Positions 37,700 to 48,292 of a stretch of 64,000 nt of DNA are shown one piece after another. A model generated the notes under the pieces. That model saw only the letters and a list, made by a program, of their open reading frames with translations. It ran no database searches and was not told the origin of the DNA. The translations under genes and the position numbers were made by a program. Every line of letters begins with the position of its first letter. Position 1 is the stretch's first letter. Origin of the DNA: Rostratula benghalensis (taxonomy: Eukaryota; Chordata; Aves; Charadriiformes; Rostratulidae); the NCBI GenBank assembly GCA_013399305.1, contig VXAI01000025.1, positions 4,153,212-4,217,211 of the forward strand, written 5' to 3'.

Positions 37700-38400
37700 G
37701 TTGCAATAAATACTTTTTTCACAAAGCGAAAATCTAAGAGATGGATGCAGCAAGCGTAATTAATAGCACCCAGTTACAGAAGATCAGCAAGTTTGTGAGA
37801 TTCACATGCTGCTTTACCATATGGCTGCCCAGTAGGCGAAAAATTTGATTAATGTTTTGAAGTAGGTTTTTTTCAGCAAATATTACAGCCCCAGATGAGG
37901 AATTCTACTTTCTAGTATTGTTAGACTTAACTAAAATAACAGATCTTTTGATTTAAAGCTAAATAATATTTTGATCTCCTGGAAACTCTACATGCAGAAG
38001 AATTACAGTCCTGCTGGATAACGAATGGACCCTGCAACTTGTTTAGAATTCAGGCAGTAACGGTCGAAATTTTGTTTAATCGTAGTTTTTTTGGAAGTTG
38101 ATGAATTTAAGGTAGCAGTACATGTGCTTTGCAACAAGGATTTCCTCATTAACAATAAATTCCTAGCAAAATTACCTGATTCATTCCAACTGATCGAGCT
38201 GTTTTCCTTTCTCCTCCCGTATGCAAAAAGCAATCAAGGTTAAGCGGTTTGCTGATAAACAATCGGAAAACAAAAGGTGGTCCCTACAGTCAAACGTTAC
38301 TGTAAATACTGTTACATTAGCAAAATTGTACAATGCATTAATTTTGCTTTTAAGTAATTGTTGTAATAATTGTCATTAGTGCTTTATCTATTGATTTCCA
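37700..38400. promoter_or_regulatory. candidate conserved non-coding block
   Basis: Mixed-complexity, TAAT-rich sequence includes AGCGTAATTAATAGC, TTTGATTAATG and, near the right end, an inverted repeat AGCAAAATT (38319-38327) / AATTTTGCT (38340-38348) enclosing the palindrome ATTGTACAAT (38325-38334). This is followed by GTAATTGTTGTAATAATTGT and CATTAGTGC. No exon is recognised. Conservation is inferred from appearance only. Confidence 0.3.
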
Positions 38401-40840
38401 CCCCTCCACCCCCCACATTTACCTGAAATGAAAAATATTTACAAAAATGCATCCGAGGAGTATCACGACTTGGGATGGAGTGCTCTCATGCAAAGCTAAC
38501 ACACAGCGGGAAGTTTTGCTTTTCTCACAAATTCTCAGTTTAATACAAGGCACATCAGCAGCTGGTGGAGAACAGATTCGGGGTGCTGAGCCGCAGTGGA
38601 GTGGAGAGCAGCTTTGAGTGGAAGCCTTGCTGAGCTTCCAGAAAGCTGAAGATAAAGCATTACCTAACGCTACTTTGCCACTCTGCTTTCTTCTAATTGC
38701 TTCAGGTAATGCTGAGGTTCAGAGTCTGGTGGGATGGTGCTAAGGCTGAAAAATGAGAATTTCTGCATTTAAAAGAAAATACCTTTTTGCAGTTTTTACT
38801 GTTATATCACCTTACAAATCAATGATTGCTTTTCAGGGTGTGCTAATGTGAAAAATAATTCCGATTCGCCTGGCTGTAGGTATCCCCAATCCGAGATCCT
38901 GGCACAAAGTACTGATCTGTATTGCTAATTTCAGGGGAGGGAGCGGGAGCTCAAAGCTAACAATAAAATAAAGCTGAGTAAAAATAAAAGCCATCAGTTG
39001 TTTCAAACTGAAAATGTTCACCATCGCCAGCTCTGGGCAGCGCAGGGCAATAGGGGGTGTCCAGCTGCAGTCGTTACTGCTGTTAAACATCAGAGGAATG
39101 AAACCAGCTACCAACCTTATTTTTTTATTTTTATTTTATTTTTTTATGAAAAGCTGAAAGTGGAGTGTAACTGTGTTAGGGAAGTGATGGTTGTTCCATC
39201 TGGAGAATGCCAGTGTCACAACAACTTGTGCTCTAGGTGAATGGACAGCTGAGCGGTGACAAAGCGGTGTGACCAAATCCATACCTTGAATACAGAAGGA
39301 TGAATTTCATTGTTTTATTCTGTTGAGAAAGGGCAGTTAACTAAATTGATGCCAGCTTCCCAGGCTTGTGCTGCTTCAAGATTGCCTCTAGAATATTTTT
39401 TTTTTCCATAATGTTATCAAATTGATTACAATTTGCACAACGTGAACATTTTTATTAGGGCATTTTCCGTGTGTTATCTTTTTTCCTGTCTATATCGGTG
39501 ATTCTCTTGTCAGTGATTTATTTCTAATAAGATCACATTTTATGCTATAAATTTATGTAAAATGTGCCAGTGTTTCCCTTAACCTGTGACTAAACTACAT
39601 GCTGATGTTAAGATTCTCTATTATACGCTCATCAGAATGTAGAGAAATTGGTATTTCAGGATTTAATTTTCTTTGCTCTTGGTTTTGATTCAATTATTTG
39701 AGAAATAAGCAGAGTTTTCAAACATTTTAATAGCAGGACTGAATTTTTGGTTGCTGGAGTACCTGCTGGAGAAGGCTGCTTGAAGCTGCTTGAGCTGTGA
39801 TGAAACGATACCTCTGGATGCGATTCTCACTTCATCTGAGGAGTGGGGGGATGGAGGTGGGGGGTCAGGTATCGGGGATGCTGTTGGGAAGGTTGCAGGT
39901 TGCTGGGCTTTTTAATTCCATAAATGAAGGGAAAGCATTGACTCTGGTCTTACCCTGGACATTTTTAACCCTTTCCAAGTCGCTGCTCTGCTTTAAATCT
40001 GGCGGGAAGGGATTGGCTACGTGAAGAGGCTGCGGAGTGGTCTCTCCAAAGAGCTCCTTAGTCCAGCACTTTGAATTTTAAATCACACACATAATTCAAA
40101 GGTAATCTAACTCCCGGTGTTGGACTGAAGTCCATTCAGGTAAATGGGGAAAAATGACTGACATAAGGAATGAGTTATTGATTTGCTGTAGGAAAATGAC
40201 TTCTGTAATATAGGAAGTATGGTAAAAGGAACAGCTTAATTATTTAGGGGGCACCCTTGAAAAAAAGTGCTTTTGCAGCGTTGCAAATTGTCTAAATAGG
40301 GGTTGGACAACAGGAGTTTTTCATAATTCTCCCTTAAAGACAAATTGTAGTGGTTTCTTTTTTTTTTTTTTTTCCTTCATAGGATGGAGCTCATCTGGTT
40401 GTTTCAGATACTTCTGTATTTGTGCATGAGGCAGAAAAGCAGGCAACAAAATAATCCCATTGTTAAAGCTAAAGGCACGGCAGCTTTTAACTGGTGTTTC
40501 CCAGTGATTTCCCTGATGTTTGTGCTTTGTGGAATCCTGATGTCTGAGGGCCCGGCTAGAAAAGAAACGTGCACAGAAAGTTATTCTGGTGCCCTTGTTT
40601 TTAGTAGGTCACATGGACTTTTCAAATGCGAATTTATCAAATAAATATATGTGGCAGTTTATATCTGTACGAGTAAAATTTTTGAAATATGGTATTTGAC
40701 AATATATAAAATATCAGATAAGATATTTGCTTTGGCTTTTTCCATATGTTTTTTTCTTTTGATTTAGTGCTCTCCTTTGCAGAGGGACTCCAGTATCATG
40801 TTATTTTGACTGCAGCTCCCCATTTTTGGCAGCATCTCAG
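38401..40840. other. non-coding stretch, no gene recognised
   Basis: No gene is recognised. It holds a T16 run (40358-40373) and an ATTTTATTTTTATTTTATTT-type low-complexity stretch near 39118-39145. The frames are below 100 codons and have no domain. Confidence 0.6.
40358..40373 (+). repeat. T16 homopolymer
   Basis: There are sixteen consecutive T after GTGGTTTC, followed by CCTTCATAGG. The run followed by CCTTCATAG resembles a splice acceptor, but no convincing exon follows (an 86-codon frame at 40384-40644 has no known domain). Confidence 0.9.
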
Positions 40841-41060
40841 ATAAACAGAGTATTTGCAGTTAATTGGTTGAACATGTTCAACAATTATAATTATATTAAA
40901 ACCGTAATGTGTTTGAACATTTGCCCACTGCAGGCTGCTCATATGGGCAGACTTAAATTTCTGTCGTTATGAGTGGAGCTGGCTTGGAGCTGGTTTTATC
41001 GGGAGTTTAAATCTGTGCAGATGTATTAAAGCCCATGTAATTGCACCAGTCTGCTTAAGA
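40841..41060. promoter_or_regulatory. candidate conserved non-coding element with a p53-type palindrome
   Basis: The block contains the perfect 16-base palindrome GTTGAACATGTTCAAC at 40867-40882. Its core GAACATGTTC fits the RRRCWWGYYY half-site of the p53/p63/p73 family exactly. It is followed by ACAATTATAATTATATTAAA, TCATATGGGCAG and TTTTATCGGG. Simple sequence is low. The palindrome is certain; binding and conservation are inference. A second half-site directly adjacent is not seen. Confidence 0.35.
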
Positions 41061-44000
41061 GTTTGCCACCCTGGCCAATGTATCCGCCTTGCTTTGTAGG
41101 GATTTAGAATTCAGTCTTAAAAATTTCCTGCCAGCCCGAAATGAGGTATCTAAACTTTCAGTATTACCAAAAAGAAATCAGAGTCAGTACTATTTTTCTC
41201 AAGCAAATTTTCAGGAACACTGGCTTGCTTTTCTGTCAAAGACTTCCAAAAGAAATAAAGAATTGGACTTAAATCATGGGAAGTGGAGAACCTTCCAAAC
41301 CATGTGATTTTTATTTGCTGCCGCGCTTCAAGGGAGTGCCGATAGGCTGAGTACAAACTGAATAGCCGAGAAGTTGGGTGTTAAATTCTCAGCGTGCTAA
41401 TGGAATTAGGGGTGCAGTCTGATGGATTTTCAGTATGTAATTCCCTATTTTTGTTTGCCTTGTTTTTGTTTTCTTTTTTAAACTTCCAAGCAGAACTCAG
41501 AATCTAACCTTGCTCAGGAGTTGTTAGTGGTTATTACTGTGGGGTAGGTAAATAGTGCTGGCTTTGACTTAAAAGCACTTGATTACCTGAAGAATCGCCG
41601 TTGTTTTGTGTGGATGATACCCTGCAGCTCTAAAAAATCGAGGCAATTATGCTTGCAGCCCCTTGTTTTAATTGAGTGCAGCATAATGACTTCTCCTCTA
41701 TAATGCTCCATGGACTCAAAGCTGCGCCTGAGAGGCTCCCCGGGGACCCGCAGCAGAGCCTTTCCCCAGCACATGTTTTTTGGGGGAAAGTAGCTGAGTG
41801 GAGGGGTCAGCCAGAGGCTGAAGCTGGCACAGCAGGAAGGAAGAAGTGGCACCAGCTCTGTCACTGATGGTGCCATCAGCCTGTTTTCTCTTCACTTCCA
41901 GGATTTTGTGCCTTGTGCTGGCAGACGTTGAGCTCCAACCTTTGCATTCTCCGCTCCTTCTTTTAGGGCACTTTTCCACCCTGGTAGTTGCCCTCCCTCT
42001 TTCCATACCATATGATGAAGAGGTCTCTCTGTTCACATGTTCACATGCTAAGCATTTTCTTATCCTTTGCTTGTTTTTTTTCTTTTTTTAACTTTGATTT
42101 GAAGATATGTAGGGGATGGACATGTCACATCATGCTCCCTTGAAAGCCAAATGAATTTAATGCAGTAATTTCATCTTTCTGTTCCTGAGTTCCCATATCC
42201 CTAAAATTGATCTGCTTTTGCTCATGGCCCTGGTAAAATGCTTTGAAAGTTACTTGAAGAAAAAAGAAACAAACCCGCTGCAAACCTATTTAACTGCATT
42301 TTAGCGTATTGAATGGTCAGTGTGGTGGTCTCAGTTTTTCTATAGGTTACCTGAGCTCTCCTCAGACCTAGAGAATAGCTCCTGTGGAGGGACATCCCAG
42401 GGAGTTGGGGAAAGCTGTTGATGGGGAGCTGTGATGGAGGTCACCACTTCCACTGGCTGGCTCTTTCCAAAACTGCCGTTGTTTTCCCTCAGGGAGGGAG
42501 TGAAGGTTAACTCCAATGGCAACGTTCAGTTGTTTGGGTTCTGATTCTGTAACAGGATGGAAATGCCATGTCTGCTGGTGGGACTCCGATGCAACAGAAG
42601 CTGTGAAAATGTTTCCCTTGACAGAATTAGTTTTGATTTCTTGTGAGAGTTAATTCCTTGTAATATTGGAAGGTCTGACCGATGGCTGTCTCAGAATGCG
42701 GCTGAATGAAATCACTCAGGATTACCTGGTCGAGTCGAATCTCTGCTGCCTAAGTCTGTACCAGTAATTGTTCTTTGCTGGGTGTTTGGTGGTGGTTGTT
42801 GTCTGACTGCTGATATAAAAACATAACTTTCTCTTATTAGTTTAATCTTCGCTTTCCTTCCTGCATGGATCATTTATTTGTGAACTGGTTATTTCGGTAA
42901 GGGCTCAAAGGTAATTTCATGGTTTATAGAATTTATATCTGAGGGTTTAATGAGGAAAACATATTGTTTTCTAACACATGAAATAGAGAATTTTTCATTA
43001 TATTTTTATTTTCCTTCTCTAATATTACATGTATATCAAGTTCAAAGCCTTGAATACACCTAAGTATAAAATTATTCCTTTCCTACACATGGGAAATATG
43101 AATGTTTGCAACTCAAAAATCAACACACACGGACGGAGGAGGTGATTTTGTATTTAATGAATCTACACGATACAAATGAACTACTCTTCTGTTTGTGCAA
43201 TGCACTATAGTATACATTCAAAAATACAATAACATTGTATTACTTTTTTGTGATTTAGGTTAGGAATTAATGCATTCAAATGAATTTTAGAGCCTTGGGT
43301 ATAATTCATACAGGATGCAAGTCCCTCAGTAGGCCTCTGACGAACATTATCAGCTTCAATACAGTTTGCATGGTCAAACACATTAAAATTTGACCAACCC
43401 CCTCTTTTTGCCATTCATTAAACTCCAGAATCTCTCCAAATGGCTTTCTTCTCAATTATATACAGCAAACTTGATTATTCAGTGTGGGGAAAACTAGCAA
43501 AGACAGGATTTCTGTTTGCTATGTTAGTTTGAGAAGTGTCCCGGTTTGTGAGATCAGATCAGGTTGGACCTAAGGCTGTTAAATATCAAGTTGCCTTTGA
43601 CTCCTCTCTAGGTAGATTTTGCGAGAGCTTTCACTTTTATCTAGTGCAGAGTTGTCAATTCCATTGCACTCCAAACCGGAGTGATTGTCTGCCGTCCAGC
43701 TTGTGTTTGTTGCATGGCTCTTGCCTCCGATTTACCGTGGTGTAAACTGGAGGATGCTTTTGGCATTGGTTTGCTCTTTTGATGGATCAGCAGCTTTGCT
43801 GGGCTGCCTCCTGCCGTACTTAAAATGTATCTGACTCTCCCATATTTTGGCAATTTTACATTGTGTGGTAATTATATCATAAAGTCCAAAATCTATTAGC
43901 GATTTTCTAAAGGTATCTTATGCTTAGAAGGTTTTAAAGCCCTTTGCATCTGGTTCTGGTGGGATGAAAGTATCCTTTAAAATAGCTTCTGAGTTCTGTG

Positions 44001-45560
44001 ATACAGCAGGAAGTAATTCCACTTCCTTGCAGTGAAGGTTTCAAAGGATTGTGCACTCATGTACCAAAAAAAAAAAAAGTGTAAAATGTGTCTGATGCTT
44101 TGAGCCATGTCGCAGGGGAAGGCTTACCCACCGATTTTTACTCTGGAGGAGAGCAGGTCCTGTAGTAATGCCCTTGTGTTGCTGGTTTATCATAAGGTCT
44201 CTGGAGCATCTGAAGCTCTAGAGAAGTGAGTGTTGTGTGGGCTGGGCTGGGTATCTCTGTGTGTTCTCTCTTCATCATTTGCTGTGTTATCCTTCAAGTA
44301 TTCTTCCTGTAACAGAGATAAGGAAAACCCTTGGCAAACGGCTCGTGCTGCCTGGCCAGAGGAGTCGGGCTGGGGACGGGCACGTGGGCGATGCAAAGTT
44401 ACTCAGGGCCTGCTAAGGAGGCTTATGGATGTGTGGCGTGGGGAAGGCTGTCAGCTTTGCCAAGAGTTCTTTTCCAAGCAAGTTCAGCCTGGTTTACAGG
44501 GCTTAAAATTCTCCCAGATGTGATGGGATTGACTGATGTAGCTGCCCACTCTCTGTGGCCAAGTTTTGAAAGCACCAACACACTCTTCTATCGCTGTTCT
44601 TTTTGCTGCTTTACCCTCCTGCTAGGCAGTCTGATAACCATTCTACAAACAGACAGCTCTCGGGTTCCTTTGGTGACAATTACACTGTGAGACAATGAAT
44701 ATATTTAATGTAGTCTTTAAAAAAACCAGCAAAATGAAACAAAACAAAAAACCCACACAGTTTCTTAAAACGCTGGGTATGAAAAGTAGAAGTAATGATG
44801 CACTGCACGTTTCATGAGAGAACCAAAGCAAGCATTCCAGAACTTCATTTCTTTAATATGCTCTTCAATACTGAATAAAAATATATCTATGTCTGTCTTT
44901 TGTCTTTAAATGTAGGCAATAGTCCTTGTCTCTTGCTGGTTATGGAGCATATTATATAGCAATAGCATGTAAGGAGTCTGAGGACAAGTTAAGGCCAGCA
45001 CTTAAAGGGTGAGGATCCTAAAAGCTTATGAAGCCAAAGCTCATTCTGGTTGTTACTGATTTGCTTTTGCATGAGAGGACTCTGTGGGTTTTCTGGCCAT
45101 CCCAGAAGCCCAGAGATGGGAATGTGTTTCCACTTCTTGTTGCTGGATGTGATTGATCACCCCAAAAGGAAAGGAGGAGCAGTAGATGCACAGTGCTCAT
45201 TCTGGGGAACTCTAGGAGGCTTTGTGCTTTATAGGAGATGTATACTTCTCAGAGGACTTCTTGTTTGATTGGGTTTGGGTTTTTTTTTTAGGATTGCAGG
45301 CTCTTGCTTATAGAGCTTTTGTGATGATTTAGTGCTTATAAGACATCACTGAATATCAAGGAAGCCTTAATAAATCTGAATTGGTCTCAGTGTGGATGGA
45401 AATGAAGATGTGTTTTTATTTCATGTTGGGATGATAGAATGAATTATATCAGAAATCTGACTCCTAGAAAGACTGGGAATTCTTGAAAAACAGTGAAAGA
45501 ATACAACAGCCAGAAAAGAACACTAAGATCCATACAAGGTTTTGTTGAGGAGTGACATTG
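41061..45560. other. non-coding stretch, no gene recognised
   Basis: No gene is recognised. GC rises near 41720-42000 and 44330-44480, where overlapping chance frames appear on both strands. An inverted repeat AATACAAT-AAC-ATTGTATT lies at 43223-43241, inside mixed-complexity sequence (42830-43470) that may be conserved non-coding DNA. A13 occurs at 44066-44078. A second TGTCCCGGTTTG (43537-43548) echoes the LTR-like start at 14188. Confidence 0.55.
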
Positions 45561-46077
45561 GCGGTGTGTTATGTTAATGTCTGGGAGTTGCACCAGTGCA
45601 GGAGCTCTGGGGTTGGGTGGGAAGTTATGCCAGAAGCCAAGGGCACCCAGCAGGACCCAGCCTTACAGCACATCCTGAGTAGGGTGGGGATAATGAGAGC
45701 CCCAGACCATCCCAGTAAAGGCCAGGGGGTGACTCAAGTCCAGGACCCATCCAGGGCATACAGGCAGGACCAGCAGAAGGTGGGGCTGGAGACAGGACTG
45801 GAGATCAACAGACAGGTTTCAACAGAGGTCCAAGGTCCATCTAGAAGACCGGGCTGAAGACAGGTACCTATGATACAGCTCAGGTGAGGACAAAAGGGCT
45901 GAACCATCAGGAGTGTGGTTGCAGCTCCTGGACCACGGAGAGGAGGTGAGGAGAGAAGGGAGGCTGCACAGGTACTGAGGACTCTGGCAGCTAAATATGG
46001 CATCTGTGAGCTGGGACTAGGACTAGAAGTTTCCAGAAAAAAGTAATTTTGAGATTTCCAGCCTCTTTTGCCAAGCA
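45561..46077 (+). repeat. GC-rich, internally repetitive stretch of unknown origin upstream of a CR1 tail
   Basis: The stretch differs from its surroundings: purine-rich and GC-rich, few T runs, and recurring variants of one phrase (CCAGACCATCCCAG, GTCCAGGACCCATCCAG, GTCCAAGGTCCATCTAG, GGACCAGCAG, GACAGGACTGGAG). It ends where a CR1-type tail starts (46078). It may be an unrecognised interspersed repeat, the body of a composite element whose tail is CR1-like, or a decayed minisatellite. Frames of 101 (plus) and 128 (minus) codons over it look like products of composition. I cannot name a family. Confidence 0.4.
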
Positions 46078-46130
46078 AGGTTGGACCAGATGATCCTTGA
46101 GGTCCCTTCCAGCCTGGCATTCTATCTTTC
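46078..46130 (+). mobile_element. CR1 LINE 3' tail
   Basis: The segment GGTTGGACCAGATGATCCTT, then GAGGTCCCTTCCAGCCTGGC and ATTCTATCTTTCTA is a typical plus-strand CR1 3' end, from the 'GTTGGACnAGATGATCnTT' motif through 'GGTCCCTTCCA' to an ATTCTATnnTTCT tail. It shows a few substitutions (CAGCCTGGC for the usual CAACC..). Whether the upstream GC-rich stretch belongs to the same insertion is open. Confidence 0.8.
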
Positions 46131-48207
46131 TAGTAACTAATTCCAGTTAGTCCTTCTCATTTCAAAATAATACTACTTCTCTTTCTGTGCCCTCAGTTGG
46201 AGTACTTCAATGTATATCACCACATTTTTATGGAAAAATCATTTCTTTTTATTGTAACTTCTAAATTTTATTTTTCATTAAACCCATTTTATTGACTGAA
46301 GGAACGGATTTTAGCTATACCAGTGTAAATCCAGAGGGAGGGAATTTATGCTGTGTTTATACCAGTAAGCATAATCTGGCACACTCTTGGGGAAAAAAAA
46401 AGGTTGATGTTGTGTAGTCAGCAGTCAAAGCTTCTTGTTAGAAAGTTCTTGATCTGTAAGAACACTATTGAAAAGGAGCTAAAAACCTCAAAATTGATTT
46501 ATTTGTTATCAGCTCAATACAGTTTGTCTGAACATTGAACTTGCCATTTTGTTCTTCCATGTGATAAAGGTATTTGCCTGTGTTGTAAAATCTAAGCTGA
46601 GATAAACTCGGGTAGGAGCTGAGAGTAAGGCTGGGAACCAAGATTTCCAGAATTTTAACCCTTGTTTCTGTCACTTACATGGGGTTGTGACCTTAAACAA
46701 CCTCCTGGGTCTCATTTGTAAAGAAAGCTGAATTCCCTTAGCACTTGATTTAAAAGTTACTAGGAACTCAGCCTCATATGAGATGTTTTGTATCTGTAAG
46801 TGGAGAACAGGATATTCTCTTGTGGACAGTCTGGTCACGCCAGGCCCCAAGTCCTTATACCAGGTTGTGTCACGAGAGTGAACATCCTACTCCAGGCATG
46901 CAAACTGGGAATTCATGTAGACCAAGAGTTTGGAATATTTCAGGCGTTGGGGTGTTGTGATTTTTTATTTATTTTTTGCCTTTGAGCTGATTTATTGGAA
47001 TTACTGATTTTGCTACACTCAATTTATCATTTTAATTTCAGTGACTGTTTTGACAGTAAATGTTCACGAAGCAGCTGAAAACGTTTTTATTGGAAAGGAT
47101 AAGGAAGTACAAGTAGCATTCTGATTTTCATGTTACTTTGATGGTATTAAAGAGATGGAAAATGTGGTCTCATATCTTCTTGGGTTTCTTTTTTGTTGTT
47201 GTTGTTTGTTTTGTTTTTAAGCCAAACTACTCATTTCTGTATTTCTGCATGTTTTGATCAGGATTTTGAGTTCTAAGTTAAAGTCACCTGGCCTCAGCCC
47301 TTGTCATTGCTCATGCTGTGGTGACAATACACAGTTCAGGGGCTGGAAAAGAAGTTGGTGCATTTGTGGACTACTGGTCTTAACAGCCCCAAACCAATTT
47401 TATATCCTTCACATGATAGATATTGGATCGATAAAGCATCAACCTAAGGTTATACTTGATGTCTCTGGTGAGAAGACAATAAATCATGTTATGTGCATAC
47501 AGGTATATTGACTTAATTTCTCTGGGCTGCCTATGCAAAACTGAAGGTGATTGAAACCAAACCATTAGAATGAAAGTCTTGTAATGGCTGGTATAAAGTC
47601 ATTTGATTTGAGATTTTAGTATTAAAATCCAAAGTACAGTGTTGGAGTCAAATTGGAAATTTGTCCTGTGCCCTGGCTGGCGAGATGGTCAAGAGCAGGT
47701 GGTTGAAGAGGGGAGAGTAAGTAACAGAATATGTACAGAATGATTTTTCCTGAGGAGTCCACCCTCTGGTCTCCAGCAATTAGCAGTGTTGGTGCTTTCA
47801 GAGCCAAAGGCTGCACTCACAGAATTTAATGTGCACCGGTGGACTCCGGTGTCTTGTCTGTTCTCATTTCAACCTGTTTATATTTCTGCCTTCCCAATGG
47901 AGTTTTGCACACACATAGTGGGGAAAAAGAGTCTGACATGTAGGGAAGTGGGTGGTTAAAGAAAATAGTGCCTTTGTGCTTTATCTCTTTCTTACTGAGT
48001 ACTTTCTGAGGATGAAAAGCCTGATGATTGTTGCTCCTTTTGTGTCTGGCCTTATGTGCTTGTGGAGAGAAAGTGTAGCTCTGCCAACATTGGTATTGCT
48101 GGCTGCTGCCTTGAACCAAGGCACGTCTGAGGATGAAGATGGGGTCATTGATACAGCAGGTTTATCAGTACTAATGTCATTTTTTTCCTCCGATTTTCAT
48201 ATCACAG
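46131..48207. other. non-coding stretch, no gene recognised
   Basis: No gene is recognised. The frames are short and lack domains. A TTGTTGTTGTTTGTTTTGTTT-type low-complexity stretch lies near 47191-47218. Confidence 0.6.
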
Positions 48208-48292
48208 CACCAAATGAGCAATCAGTATGGATATACAAGTTGAATTCACTCAAGATGAAAGATTGTTGCTCTATCACCCAGAATAAGCAGAT
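48208..48292 (+). other. weak candidate exon (85 bp) with good splice-site context
   Basis: A strong acceptor-like context (a T-rich tract TTTTTTCCTCCGATTTTCAT, then ATCACAG ending at 48207) is followed by 85 bases that stay open in one frame. They meet a consensus donor GTAAGTGA at 48293. The frame would encode about 28 residues rich in N, K, S and Q with no domain that I recognise. The other two frames have early stops. No neighbouring exon is identified. It may be an exon of a long non-coding RNA, or simply chance, since splice-like pairs are common in 64 kb. Confidence 0.15.
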
